Assembly (NCBI GenBank): GCA_902363675.1
Contig: CABJAV010000002.1
Location: 330,709 to 394,708 of the forward strand
DNA from: Lachnospiraceae bacterium
GTDB taxonomy: Bacteria > Bacillota > Clostridia > Lachnospirales > Lachnospiraceae
Reading direction: 5' to 3'
DNA length: 64,000 nt
Both the position numbers and the translations under genes were made by a program. The number at the start of each line of letters is the position of its first letter. Position 1 is the first letter of the stretch. The notes under the pieces are model-generated. The model ran no database searches and was not told the DNA's origin. It was given only the letters and a program-made list of their open reading frames with translations. Below are positions 26,060-34,837 of the stretch, one piece after another.

Positions 26060-27452
26060 AGAGTTTCAGGTAATTGCCTATCTGTTCCTTGGCCTTTTTC
26101 TTGCTATGATTGCATATTTTGTATATTTTCAGGTATATAAAAGTGAATCCTTTATCAACAGCCCGTACAATTCGCTTCAGGATCTGTTCTCTGAGCGTGT
26201 GGTAAGAGGAGATATTTTATCTGCAGATGGTCAGACACTGGCAACGACAAAAGTGGACAGTGCGGGAAATGAAACAAGAAGCTATCCGTACGGACGTGTA
26301 TTTGCGCATTCTGTGGGATATGCGGTAAATGGCAAAGCAGGATTGGAAAATCAGGAGAATTTTTCGTTGCTGCGGTCACATGAATTCTTCCTTACGCAAA
26401 TCAAAAATGATATCGCGGGAACAAAAAGCCAGGGAGATAATGTAGTAACCACGTTTGACGCACAGATCCAGCAATGTGCATATGATGCACTTGGCAGTTA
26501 TGATGGTGCGGTGATTGTTATGGAGCCGGCTACCGGAAAAATTATTACCATGGTATCCAAACCGGATTATGATCCAAACACGATCAAAAAGGACTGGGAT
26601 ACAGTAAATGGTGAGGGGAGCACTGTTTTGTATAATCGTGCCACACAGGGAAAATATGCACCTGGATCTGTATTTAAGATTTTTACAACGCTTGAATATT
26701 TCCGGGAAAATCCAAAAGCATATAGCACTTATACATTTACCTGTAATGGGGAATTGACTGTAGACGGACAGACGATTCACTGTGCTGGAAATAGACATCA
26801 TGGACAGGAAGATCTGCAGTCATCGTTTGCAAATTCCTGCAATTCTTCCTTTGCAAACATTTCATTATCATTAGATCGGAGTAAGTTTCAGAGCACATGT
26901 GATTCCATGCTTTTTAATAAGGCTCTTCCGATTGCTTTTGAATCTTCCAAAAGTAGCTTTACTCTTTCTAAAGACGATAATTCAGCAATGGTAATGGAAA
27001 CTGGAATCGGCCAGGGAAAAACGATGGTATCTCCTCTTCATATGGTCATGGTTGCAAGCGCAATCGATCATGATGGAGTGCTGATGACACCTTATCTGGT
27101 GGACAGGGTGGAAAGTGCATCGGGAGATGAAGTAGAAAAAAATGAGCCAAAGAAATACGGAAGTCTTATGACAGAAAAGGAAGCAGGTCTGCTGCAGGAA
27201 TATATGCGCACAGTGGTTACCAGCGGAACGGGAGCAAAACTTTCGGGACAATCCTATGAAGCTTCCGGAAAGACTGGTACAGCACAGGTTTCAGATTCAT
27301 CAGACCAGACAAATGCCTGGTTTGTCGGATATGCAAAAAAGGACGGATACAAAGATATTGCGGTTGCGGTAGTGGTAGAAGACAGCGGTGCCGGAAGTAC
27401 GTATGCGGTTCCGATTGCCAAGAAGATATTTGACGTATATTTTAACAAATGA
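26013..27452 (+). CDS. Class B penicillin-binding protein (PbpA-like transpeptidase)
   Basis: This 479-residue protein has one N-terminal membrane anchor (about 22-43) and an outside transpeptidase domain. The three catalytic motifs are present: SVFK within KYAPGSVFKIFT, SCN within SFANSCNSSFANIS, and KTGT within ASGKTGTAQVS. It crosslinks peptidoglycan together with the SEDS protein encoded just upstream. It is short for class B because the pedestal region is small, like actinobacterial PbpA. ATG 26013 follows AAAAGGAGGCAGC; longer readings would run into the SEDS gene. Confidence 0.92.
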   Translation: MEKHKNKKQQVRVRNKEFQVIAYLFLGLFLAMIAYFVYFQVYKSESFINSPYNSLQDLFSERVVRGDILSADGQTLATTKVDSAGNETRSYPYGRVFAHSVGYAVNGKAGLENQENFSLLRSHEFFLTQIKNDIAGTKSQGDNVVTTFDAQIQQCAYDALGSYDGAVIVMEPATGKIITMVSKPDYDPNTIKKDWDTVNGEGSTVLYNRATQGKYAPGSVFKIFTTLEYFRENPKAYSTYTFTCNGELTVDGQTIHCAGNRHHGQEDLQSSFANSCNSSFANISLSLDRSKFQSTCDSMLFNKALPIAFESSKSSFTLSKDDNSAMVMETGIGQGKTMVSPLHMVMVASAIDHDGVLMTPYLVDRVESASGDEVEKNEPKKYGSLMTEKEAGLLQEYMRTVVTSGTGAKLSGQSYEASGKTGTAQVSDSSDQTNAWFVGYAKKDGYKDIAVAVVVEDSGAGSTYAVPIAKKIFDVYFNK

Positions 27453-27521
27453 TATACTTTGGACAAGTATATTTATGTCAGCTGTATTGGCATGACAGAA
27501 CACAACACAGGAGGGATTGCG

Positions 27522-27974
27522 ATGATAGAGGCAACGAGCTGTGGTGGTGTGGTAATCTTTCGTGGAAAAATTTTGCTTTTGTACAAAAATTACAGAAACA
27601 GATACGAAGGCTGGGTACTTCCGAAGGGAACGGTAGAACCCGGTGAGGAATATAAGGATACTGCAATCCGTGAAGTCAAAGAAGAAACCGGAGCGACAGC
27701 AACAATTATTCAGTATGTAGGCAAAAGCCAATATTCATTTACAGTTCCGGGAGATACCGTGGAGAAAGAGGTACACTGGTATCTTATGATGGGCGAAAGT
27801 TATTATAGCAAGCCGCAGAGGGAAGAGTATTTTGTGGATTCAGGTTTTTATAAGTATCATGAGGCATATCATCTGCTTAAATTTTCAAACGAAAAGCAGA
27901 TATTGGAAAAAGCCTACAATGAATATCTGGATTTAAAAAAAAGCAATTTGTGGGGAACACACAAATATTATTAA
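27522..27974 (+). CDS. NUDIX hydrolase
   Basis: This 150-residue protein has a full Nudix box, starting GTVEPGEEYKDTAIREVKEE and ending TG (about residues 37-58). This family cleaves nucleoside diphosphates linked to another moiety; the substrate is not predictable. ATG 27522 follows AGGAGGG with good spacing. A TTG start at 27459 is possible but would add 21 non-conserved residues. It lies between the PBP gene and an unrecognised gene in a loose run of same-strand genes. Confidence 0.87.
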   Translation: MIEATSCGGVVIFRGKILLLYKNYRNRYEGWVLPKGTVEPGEEYKDTAIREVKEETGATATIIQYVGKSQYSFTVPGDTVEKEVHWYLMMGESYYSKPQREEYFVDSGFYKYHEAYHLLKFSNEKQILEKAYNEYLDLKKSNLWGTHKYY

Positions 27975-27992
27975 GTAGCAGGAAGGACATGC

Positions 27993-28319
27993 ATGAAGTG
28001 GTATCGTAACCTTTACGTCAGCAATTCTATCGGGGATAAAGCCAATCGAATAAAGTGGAAGATCAACCATAATGCAGGAACGATTTCGGTATATGTCATT
28101 GCATTTGCGAGCAACAGCCAGAATCTTTTAGATATTATTCCGGCCTGGGAACTGATGCAGAAATCTTATCCGAAGAAACAGATGAAAATTATAGGACTTG
28201 CAAAGGGCTATGAAGATGCACTTGAACTTGTCCGGACAATCATAGATGAAACATACCAGAATACGGGAGATGTGGATGTCTGGAAATATCTGAAAGAAGA
28301 ACGGAGGCGGATGGCATGA
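27993..28319 (+). CDS. Unrecognised small conserved-looking protein
   Basis: This is a 108-residue basic protein of no family I recognise. It has no signal peptide or membrane segment. The middle reads as alternating strand and helix (TISVYVIAFASNSQNLLDII, then KIIGLAKGYEDALELV), consistent with a small alpha/beta fold. CAGGAAGGAC lies about ten bases before the ATG, and its stop overlaps the DUF2953 start by four bases (ATGA), so it is very likely real and coupled to DUF2953-gerW. Confidence 0.65.
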   Translation: MKWYRNLYVSNSIGDKANRIKWKINHNAGTISVYVIAFASNSQNLLDIIPAWELMQKSYPKKQMKIIGLAKGYEDALELVRTIIDETYQNTGDVDVWKYLKEERRRMA

Positions 28320-29164
28320 CGGTCGTACTCCTGATTCTTAAGATCATTGGAATTATATTGGCAGCGTTGCTGGGAACCGTAGTACTTGGAATTCTTCTTG
28401 TGCTATTTTGTCCGTTCCGTTATCGGATTTGGGGAAGCTACCATGAGAAGCCGGATTTTTCGATTCGGGTTGCCTGGCTGATGTGTATTTTTCAGTTCCG
28501 GATGGATATTACAGATACACAGCAGATGCATCTGCGGATTTTTGGATTTCGCAAAAAACTTTCTCGGGTCGAGAAAGAGGCAGAAACAGATGCATTTGGC
28601 GAGAAAACAGAGAAAGAGAATGATACCTCTGGACAATTTGAAGATACAGAAGATGCAATAGAGACGAAATCATCGGGTGTATCCTCTAAATCACCGGAAA
28701 AGAAAATTTCCATAAGTCAAAAAGCGAAAAGGTTATGGGAAAAAATGAAAGATATCTGTAAAAAGATGAAAAGAGCTCTTTCGAATATCAAAGAAACGGC
28801 TGCAAAAATAAAAAAACTGTATATGGATCCGCAGAATAAACTGGCATTTACAAAATTAAAACAGTCGGCAGTAAAGCTTTTTCGTGTGCTTCATCCCAAA
28901 AAGTTCCGATTACAATTGAAATATTCCACTGGTTCACCCGATACGACAGGGCAGTTACTTGGTGTGATTGCAATGTTTCCAATCGGATATCGGAATGGAT
29001 GGAACATTGTTCCGGATTTTACTGCGGATGCATTTTATGCGGATGCGGAGTTTGATGTGCGTGGGCGTGTTTTGGGGATAAGCCTTATAAAGCTTGCTTG
29101 TTCGATAATTCTTGATAAGAATTGTAAAAGATTATATAATAAAGTTACATCGATTTTCAAATAA
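28316..29164 (+). CDS. DUF2953 domain protein (sporulation-associated)
   Basis: This 282-residue protein has an N-terminal transmembrane helix (about 5-30), then FCPFRYRIWGSYHEKPDFSI and a long lysine/glutamate-rich linker (about 80-165). The C-terminal DUF2953 core contains LQLKYSTGSPDTTGQLLGVI. Proteins of this type are encoded next to gerW (ytfJ) in spore formers (B. subtilis YtfI-like), as here. Function is unknown. It overlaps the upstream small gene by four bases. Confidence 0.8.
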   Translation: MTVVLLILKIIGIILAALLGTVVLGILLVLFCPFRYRIWGSYHEKPDFSIRVAWLMCIFQFRMDITDTQQMHLRIFGFRKKLSRVEKEAETDAFGEKTEKENDTSGQFEDTEDAIETKSSGVSSKSPEKKISISQKAKRLWEKMKDICKKMKRALSNIKETAAKIKKLYMDPQNKLAFTKLKQSAVKLFRVLHPKKFRLQLKYSTGSPDTTGQLLGVIAMFPIGYRNGWNIVPDFTADAFYADAEFDVRGRVLGISLIKLACSIILDKNCKRLYNKVTSIFK

Positions 29165-29208
29165 TATAGTTAAAAATGGAAAAGAGAGAAGGATAGGAGG
29201 ATTTTTCT

Positions 29209-29610
29209 ATGGCAGATAACAGCTTTAACAATACAGTAGAATCATTATTTAAAGGAATGGACAGTTTTATTACTACAAAGACCGTTGTTGGAGATGCGAT
29301 TCACATCGGAGATACCATAATCTTACCACTGGTGGATGTATCATTCGGTGTCGCGGCTGGTGCTTTTTCGCAGGAAAAGAAAAATAACGGTGCCGGTGGT
29401 ATGGGTGGAAAAATTAATCCAAGTGCTGTGCTTGTTATTCAGAACGGACAGACAAAACTTGTGAATATCAAAAATCAGGATGGTATGACAAAAATTTTGG
29501 ATATGGTTCCGGATATTGTTAATAAATTTACTTCGGGAAAAGGAAATGAAGATCTGACTTTTGATGATATTGTAGATGCGGCAGATGACGCAGAAAATGA
29601 AGAAAAATAA
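29209..29610 (+). CDS. gerW: GerW family sporulation protein (YtfJ)
   Basis: This 133-residue protein matches YtfJ/GerW: a conserved beta domain with TKTVVGDAIHIGDTIILPL and VSFGVAAGAFS, then a glycine-rich linker (KNNGAGGMGGKI) and SAVLVIQNGQTKLVNI. YtfJ is a forespore protein involved in spore germination (L-alanine response) in Bacillus. Its presence, with SASP and YlbJ, argues for a spore-forming host. AGGAGGATTTTTCT precedes the ATG and a strong terminator follows. Confidence 0.88.
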   Translation: MADNSFNNTVESLFKGMDSFITTKTVVGDAIHIGDTIILPLVDVSFGVAAGAFSQEKKNNGAGGMGGKINPSAVLVIQNGQTKLVNIKNQDGMTKILDMVPDIVNKFTSGKGNEDLTFDDIVDAADDAENEEK

Positions 29611-29639
29611 TATAATCATATAGTATTTTTACAAAAGAG

Positions 29640-29670
29640 GCATATATTATAAATAATATATGCTTTTTTT
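29640..29670 (+). terminator. Intrinsic terminator after gerW
   Basis: GCATATATTAT and ATAATATATGC form a perfect 11-bp AT-rich stem with a two-base apparent loop (four or more in practice), followed by seven T. Confidence 0.9.
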
Positions 29671-29680
29671 GGTGGGAAAA

Positions 29681-29821
29681 ATGAAACGAATCTGGGGATA
29701 TACATTGTTCTGGTTTGCCATGGGAATGCTGCTTATGTATATCATAGGAGGAGGGTGCATAGGAATCCTTCTGATTGCGGGAAGCCTTTTGCTTTCCTAT
29801 CTATTATTTTCCTGCAGGTAA
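29681..29821 (+). CDS. Small hydrophobic membrane protein, 46 residues
   Basis: This short ORF starts with MKRIWGYTLFWFAMGMLLMY and ends LLFSCR. It is almost entirely hydrophobic, with two probable membrane helices separated by GGGC. GGTGGG lies four bases before the ATG. It begins only ten bases after the gerW terminator T-run, so it depends on read-through or on a promoter within the hairpin region. I do not recognise a family; small sporulation-associated membrane proteins of this type are known, which is only an analogy. Confidence 0.5.
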   Translation: MKRIWGYTLFWFAMGMLLMYIIGGGCIGILLIAGSLLLSYLLFSCR

Positions 29822-29873
29822 GAGAGGATCTTTTTTGCTTTGTGAGTGGGAACATGCAGTTTTGATAATAAGA

Positions 29874-29904
29874 TAAAAAAAGAACCATCGCATTGCGATG
29901 GTCC
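29874..29904 (-). terminator. Intrinsic terminator after rpmB
   Basis: On the minus strand ACCATCGCA and TGCGATGGT form a tight stem, followed by a long T run (plus-strand A run at 29874-29883). Confidence 0.88.
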
Positions 29905-29916
29905 TTAAACAGCTTA

Positions 29917-30102
29917 CTAAGCTCTCTCAACTTTACCAGATCTAAGGCAGGAAGCACAAACATATAATTTCTGTGGTACTCCGTTAACTTTACAGCTCAC
30001 ACGTTTGATGTTTGATTTCCATACTTTGTTGGATCTTCTATGAGAATGGCTGACATTATTTCCGTAATGTACGCCTTTTTCACAAACTGCACATTTTGCC
30101 AT
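29917..30102 (-). CDS. rpmB: 50S ribosomal protein L28 (zinc-binding form)
   Basis: This 61-residue protein begins MAKCAVCEKGVHYGNNVSHS, and its second CxxC is in LYVCASCLRSGKV. The two CxxC pairs mark the zinc-ribbon (C+) form of L28. A strong GGAGGTGC precedes the ATG. It is transcribed divergently from the asp23-fakA operon, the same arrangement as rpmB/yloU/yloV in Bacillus. Confidence 0.96.
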   Translation of the reverse strand: MAKCAVCEKGVHYGNNVSHSHRRSNKVWKSNIKRVSCKVNGVPQKLYVCASCLRSGKVERA

Positions 30103-30160
30103 GGTATTGCACCTCCTTGCATTTCATTAAACTTGTCTTTTTCAAGTTCACAACAAATGT

Positions 30161-30189
30161 ATTCTATCAGATTCGCTTTTTAAATGCAA
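30161..30189 (-). promoter_or_regulatory. Promoter for rpmB
   Basis: On the minus strand TTGCAT and TAGAAT are spaced 17 bases apart, about 60 bases upstream of the rpmB start. It lies back to back with the plus-strand promoter at 30217-30245 in a 228-bp region with no gene. Confidence 0.65.
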
Positions 30190-30216
30190 GGAAAAATTAT
30201 AAAAAAATGAAATATA

Positions 30217-30245
30217 TTTACAATTGGCTCAAAAATGGTTATAAT
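30217..30245 (+). promoter_or_regulatory. Promoter for the asp23-fakA-recG operon
   Basis: TTTACA at 30217-30222 and TATAAT at 30240-30245 have a 17-base spacer and lie about 85 bases before the Asp23 gene. Confidence 0.72.
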
Positions 30246-30330
30246 ACATGGTGTATTATGGATGAAAGCCATGAACAGATTCGTTCATGTTTTGATACCT
30301 AAATAAAGATACGTATTTGGAGGTATGTAT

Positions 30331-30690
30331 ATGAAGGGACAGATGGACACCCAATATGGGAAAATTTTAATTGATGAAGATGTCATCGCTACCTATGCAG
30401 GTTCTGTCGCAGTAGAATGCTTTGGAATTGTAGGTATGGCAGCCGTTAATATGAAAGACGGACTGGTAAAACTTTTGAAGCGTGATTATCTTACACACGG
30501 AATCAGTGTGTTGATCGAAGATGAGAACCAGATTACCATCGATTTTCATGTGATCATTGCATATGGTGTTAGTATTGCTACGGTTTCCGATAACCTGATT
30601 GAGACCGTTAAATATAAGGTAGAGTCATTTACCGGTATGAAAATCAATAAGATCAATATCTACGTCGAAGGCGTTCGCGTAATTGATTAG
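30331..30690 (+). CDS. Asp23/Gls24 family protein (YloU-like)
   Basis: This 119-residue protein has the Asp23 signature: GKILIDEDVIATYAGSVAVE near the start, then CFGIVGMAAVNMKDGLVKLL and a C-terminal VKYKVESFTGMKINKINIYV. Asp23-type proteins are cytosolic or membrane-associated and linked to envelope stress; YloU is encoded with the fatty-acid kinase YloV. ATG 30331 has GGAGG at seven bases; ATG 30325 is too close to it. It is 13 bases upstream of fakA. Confidence 0.88.
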   Translation: MKGQMDTQYGKILIDEDVIATYAGSVAVECFGIVGMAAVNMKDGLVKLLKRDYLTHGISVLIEDENQITIDFHVIIAYGVSIATVSDNLIETVKYKVESFTGMKINKINIYVEGVRVID

Positions 30691-30703
30691 GGAGGATACA
30701 AAA

Positions 30704-32380
30704 TTGGAAATCACAAGCATTAATACTGAGATACTGTCCAAAATGTTCCTGGCAGGAGCAAAAAATCTGGACGCAAAAAAAGAATGGATCAACGAACTGA
30801 ATGTTTTCCCGGTTCCAGATGGTGATACCGGAACAAATATGTCTATGACCATTATGTCTGCAGCAAGAGAGGTAAGCAATCTGACAAACCCTTCTATGAA
30901 GGAGCTTTCTAAGGCGATTTCTTCTGGTTCTCTTCGTGGTGCAAGAGGCAATTCGGGCGTTATTTTATCCCAGCTGTTTCGTGGCTTCTGCAAGGTGATT
31001 GCCGGATATGACGAAGTGGATGTGACTGTTTTATGTGACGCTTTCCAGAAAGCGGTAGAGACTGCATATAAGGCAGTTATGAAGCCGAAGGAAGGAACTA
31101 TTCTTACTGTTGCAAAAGGAGCAGCAGATAAAGCTTTGGAGCTAGCAGAAGAGACAGATGATCTTGTTTACTTCTGTGATGAAATTATCAAGCATGCAGA
31201 TTATGTACTGAGCCAGACACCGGAGATGCTTCCGGTACTCAAACAGGCTGGAGTTGTAGATTCCGGCGGACAGGGACTTATGCAGGTGCTCAAAGGTGCA
31301 TACGATGCACTTCTTGGCAAAGAAGTTGATTACGAAATCGAAGATGCCGGAAACGGATCAGGTGTGGTAAAGATTTCAGCTGAGACAGAAAAAGAAATCA
31401 AGTTTGGATATTGTACGGAATTTATCATTGTACTGAATCGCCCGTTATCTGAGCAGGAAGAACATGAGTATAAGGCTTATCTGGAATCAATTGGTGATTC
31501 TATCGTGGTTGTTGCGGACGATGAGATTGTAAAGACTCACGTACATACCAACGATCCGGGTCTTGCAATTCAAAAGGCTTTAACACATGGTTCTTTGAGC
31601 AAGATTAAGATTGACAATATGCGTGAGGAGCATCAGGAAAAACTGATCAAAGATGCTGAAAAACTTGCTGAAAAACAGAAAGAAGAGGAGAAAGTTGCGC
31701 CAAAAGCAGACGAGCCACGCAAAGACATGGGATTTATCTCTGTGTCAATCGGAGAAGGAATGAACGAGATTTTCCGCGGACTTGGTGTCGATTATATTAT
31801 CGAGGGCGGACAGACGATGAACCCGAGTACGGAAGATATGCTGAGCGCAATTGATCATGTGAATGCGGATCACATTTTTATTCTTCCAAATAATAAAAAT
31901 ATTATTATGGCAGCAAATCAGGCAGCGAGCCTTGTGGAAGATAAGGAGATTATTGTTCTTCCTACCAAAACAATTCCGCAGGGTATTGTGGCTATGGTAA
32001 ATTATATTCCAGATTACTCTGCTGAGGAAAACAAAGAGACAATGCTTTCTGAGATTGACAATGTAAAGACCGGTCAGGTTACTTATGCTGTCCGCGATAC
32101 GGAAATCGACGGAAAAGTAATTAAGCAGAATGATTTCATGGGAATTGGTGATAAGGAAATTCTTTCGGTAGGAACTGATTTGAAAGCGACAACGCTTGAA
32201 ATGATTGATGCGATGGTAGACGAGGATTCTGCTATTGTAAGCATTTATTATGGTACAGAGTCTAACGAGAAAGATGCAGAAGCAATCGGTGCTGTCATTG
32301 GCGCAAAGTATCCGGATGTTGAGGTTGAGATCAACAATGGAGGTCAGCCGATTTACTACTATGTAATTTCTGTAGAATAA
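30704..32380 (+). CDS. fakA: DAK2-domain fatty-acid kinase catalytic subunit (YloV/FakA-like)
   Basis: This 558-residue protein has an N-terminal DAK phosphatase/kinase domain (about 8-200) with FPVPDGDTGTNMSMTIMSA, the Mg-ATP site. SSGSLRGARGNSGVILSQLF and VDSGGQGLMQVLKGAYDALL follow. The middle and C-terminal domains match FakA/YloV (KTHVHTNDPG). FakA phosphorylates fatty acids bound to FakB (DegV) proteins so they can enter phospholipids; no fakB is adjacent. TTG 30704 was chosen because GGGAGG lies eight bases upstream and no ATG fits. Confidence 0.9.
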   Translation: MEITSINTEILSKMFLAGAKNLDAKKEWINELNVFPVPDGDTGTNMSMTIMSAAREVSNLTNPSMKELSKAISSGSLRGARGNSGVILSQLFRGFCKVIAGYDEVDVTVLCDAFQKAVETAYKAVMKPKEGTILTVAKGAADKALELAEETDDLVYFCDEIIKHADYVLSQTPEMLPVLKQAGVVDSGGQGLMQVLKGAYDALLGKEVDYEIEDAGNGSGVVKISAETEKEIKFGYCTEFIIVLNRPLSEQEEHEYKAYLESIGDSIVVVADDEIVKTHVHTNDPGLAIQKALTHGSLSKIKIDNMREEHQEKLIKDAEKLAEKQKEEEKVAPKADEPRKDMGFISVSIGEGMNEIFRGLGVDYIIEGGQTMNPSTEDMLSAIDHVNADHIFILPNNKNIIMAANQAASLVEDKEIIVLPTKTIPQGIVAMVNYIPDYSAEENKETMLSEIDNVKTGQVTYAVRDTEIDGKVIKQNDFMGIGDKEILSVGTDLKATTLEMIDAMVDEDSAIVSIYYGTESNEKDAEAIGAVIGAKYPDVEVEINNGGQPIYYYVISVE

Positions 32381-32396
32381 GAATAGGATTATTAAT

Positions 32397-34460
32397 ATGG
32401 ATCAAAATTCAGCGATTACTGCGATTAAGGGGATTGGTGAAAAGACAAAAGATTCATTTGCAAAGATGGGAGTATACACCGTTGGTGATATACTCCTTCG
32501 TTTTCCCCGGACTTATATAAAATACCCATCGGCCCAGCCGATCAATGAGATTTTTTCACTCACGGAAGAACGCCATGCGATTGCAGCAAAAATACAGACA
32601 GCCCCTGTTGTGAAAAATGGACGCCGAATGCAGATTACACTGCTTACTATTGGAGACAGTGGACACAAGATGCAGTTGATCTGGTATCGCATGCCATATA
32701 TAAAAAATAATTTACAGAGAAATCATTATTATGTGTTTTATGGCAAAGTGAGCGTCCGTGATGGAAAATATGTGATGGAACAGCCGGTAATTTATACACC
32801 GGAAGCATATCAGGAGATGGAAGGTCGGCTGCTGCCGGTCTATACTTTGACAACTGGTATTACAAATAATCTGATGACCAAGACGATTCGACAGGCGCTT
32901 GATGATGAGGCATTGCTTTTGGATTATATTCCGAAAGAAATCCGTCATCAGTACCAACTGTGCGAATATAATTATGCAATTAAAGAAATACATTTTCCAG
33001 ATGAGATGGATTCACTGATTGAAGCAAGACGAAGACTGGTCTTTGATGAATTTTTTGATTTCATTCTGGGTATGCAATATCAGAAAGAGCGGAAAAATCG
33101 TGAAGAGAATGCATTTGATTTTAAAGATGATCAATTTATATGGAATCTGATGAAACAGCTTCCGTATGATCTGACTGGTGCACAGAAACGGACACTTGAG
33201 GAGATTGTGGCGAATATACAAGGACCATATGTAATGCAGCGCCTGATACAGGGCGATGTGGGTTCCGGCAAGACGGTTATAGCATTTCTTGCAATGGCCT
33301 GGGCGGCAGAGAGCGGGTATCAGTCTGCAATTATGGCGCCGACAGAAGTCCTTGCAAGACAGCATTATGAAACTTTTTGCTCATGGTGCGAGAATTTTCA
33401 TCTGGAGTATCCGGTCGTGCTCCTAACAGGTTCAATGACGACGAAAGAAAAACGTCTGGCATATGAGAAACTGGAGCAAATGCCCAATGCCATGATTATT
33501 GGCACCCATGCCTTGATACAGGAAAAGGCAGTTTTTACCAATCTTGCACTTGTAATTACAGACGAGCAGCACCGGTTTGGTGTAAAACAAAGAGATGTGT
33601 TTGCAGACAAAGGAAATCATCCCCACATTCTGGTGATGTCGGCGACACCGATTCCACGGACACTTGCAATTATTATTTATGGCGATATGGATATTTCTGT
33701 GATTGATGAAGTGCCGGCAAAACGTTTGCCAATAAAAAATTGTGTGGTAAATACCGGATATCGGCCGAAAGCCTACGAATTTATTGCAGAGCAGATTAAG
33801 CTTGAACATCAGGCGTACATTATCTGCCCTCTTGTAGAAGCGAGTGAATCTATGGAGGGAGAAAATGTAACAGATTATGCCAGACAGCTTGCGGGACAGT
33901 TCTCCGATGATGTCAAAATCGGTGTCCTGCATGGAAAAATGAAAAACGATAAAAAGAATGCTGTTATGGAGCAATTCGCAAAAAATGAAATTCAGATCCT
34001 TGTTTCTACGACGGTTGTGGAAGTCGGAGTGAATGTGCCGAATGCGACCGTTATGTTGATTGAAAATGCAGATCGATTCGGACTTGCCCAATTGCATCAG
34101 CTGCGAGGACGTGTGGGAAGAGGCGATGCACAGTCTTATTGCATTATGGTGAATGCGTCTTCTTCTAAAAACGCAAAGAGACGATTGGAAATTCTAAATA
34201 AATCAAATGACGGATTTTTTATTGCCAGTGAAGATTTGAAGCTACGTGGACCGGGAGATTTTTTTGGTATTCGTCAAAGCGGGGATTTTGCGTTTGAGCT
34301 TGCAGATATTTATCAGGATGCGTCGGAATTGAAACAGGCTTCTGAGGCAGTGGCGGAAATATTGAACAAGGATCCAAATCTGGAACTGGAAGAACATAAA
34401 TTACTTCGTTTGCGTATGAAACGTTTTATGGAAGAACAGATTGGAAAGATGAATTTATAG
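32397..34460 (+). CDS. recG: ATP-dependent DNA helicase RecG
   Basis: This 687-residue superfamily 2 helicase rescues stalled replication forks. The N-terminal wedge/OB domain contains ITAIKGIGEKTKDSFAKMGV. Walker A is LIQGDVGSGKTVIAFLAM, the DEAH-like box is LVITDEQHRFGVKQR, and MSATPIPRTLAI is motif III. Motif VI, HQLRGRVGRGDAQSYC, is intact. It follows fakA by 16 bases, as in Bacillus. Confidence 0.97.
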   Translation: MDQNSAITAIKGIGEKTKDSFAKMGVYTVGDILLRFPRTYIKYPSAQPINEIFSLTEERHAIAAKIQTAPVVKNGRRMQITLLTIGDSGHKMQLIWYRMPYIKNNLQRNHYYVFYGKVSVRDGKYVMEQPVIYTPEAYQEMEGRLLPVYTLTTGITNNLMTKTIRQALDDEALLLDYIPKEIRHQYQLCEYNYAIKEIHFPDEMDSLIEARRRLVFDEFFDFILGMQYQKERKNREENAFDFKDDQFIWNLMKQLPYDLTGAQKRTLEEIVANIQGPYVMQRLIQGDVGSGKTVIAFLAMAWAAESGYQSAIMAPTEVLARQHYETFCSWCENFHLEYPVVLLTGSMTTKEKRLAYEKLEQMPNAMIIGTHALIQEKAVFTNLALVITDEQHRFGVKQRDVFADKGNHPHILVMSATPIPRTLAIIIYGDMDISVIDEVPAKRLPIKNCVVNTGYRPKAYEFIAEQIKLEHQAYIICPLVEASESMEGENVTDYARQLAGQFSDDVKIGVLHGKMKNDKKNAVMEQFAKNEIQILVSTTVVEVGVNVPNATVMLIENADRFGLAQLHQLRGRVGRGDAQSYCIMVNASSSKNAKRRLEILNKSNDGFFIASEDLKLRGPGDFFGIRQSGDFAFELADIYQDASELKQASEAVAEILNKDPNLELEEHKLLRLRMKRFMEEQIGKMNL

Positions 34461-34471
34461 AACATACAAAG

Positions 34472-34492
34472 GGGCACCCGTTATGGGTGCCC
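34472..34492. terminator. GC-rich hairpin between recG and SASP
   Basis: GGGCACCC and GGGTGCCC pair perfectly around GTTAT in the 68-bp gap between convergent genes. No T-run follows on either strand (a weak CCCCTTTG on the minus strand), so it is a possible but non-canonical terminator. Confidence 0.5.
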
Positions 34493-34528
34493 GAAAAGAC
34501 ATGAATTTTTCTTTTGTACATTGCCTGC

Positions 34529-34720
34529 TTACTGACCGTTTTTTTCGGCCATCTGCCGTTCTTGTGCTTCAATCATTTTTTTGACCATATATCCGCCGAC
34601 AGAACCATTCTGTTTTGCGGTCAGGTTTCCGTTGTATCCGTTGCTAAGTGGAACTCCAAGTTCATCAGCAACTTCATACTTAAAACGTTCTAATGATTTT
34701 TTTGTACTTCTGTTTGCCAT
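34529..34720 (-). CDS. Alpha/beta-type small acid-soluble spore protein
   Basis: This 63-residue protein has the SASP pattern: FKYEVADELGVPL, where the germination protease cleaves, and GSVGGYMVKKMIEAQERQMA, the DNA-binding helix. SASPs coat spore DNA and protect it. AAAGGAGG precedes ATG 34720; the upstream in-frame ATG would add 13 residues of non-conserved sequence. It is monocistronic, probably forespore (sigma-G) controlled, though no sigma-G box was verified. Confidence 0.92.
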   Translation of the reverse strand: MANRSTKKSLERFKYEVADELGVPLSNGYNGNLTAKQNGSVGGYMVKKMIEAQERQMAEKNGQ

Positions 34721-34837
34721 GATGTTTTCCTCCTTTGCGTGTGTACTTTTGTGGTACATTGGTAGTATGTGCAGAGGAAAAGGACATATGCTGGTAAGTT
34801 TGGGTGCCTTTTACAAAGCTTGGAAAAATAAAAATTT

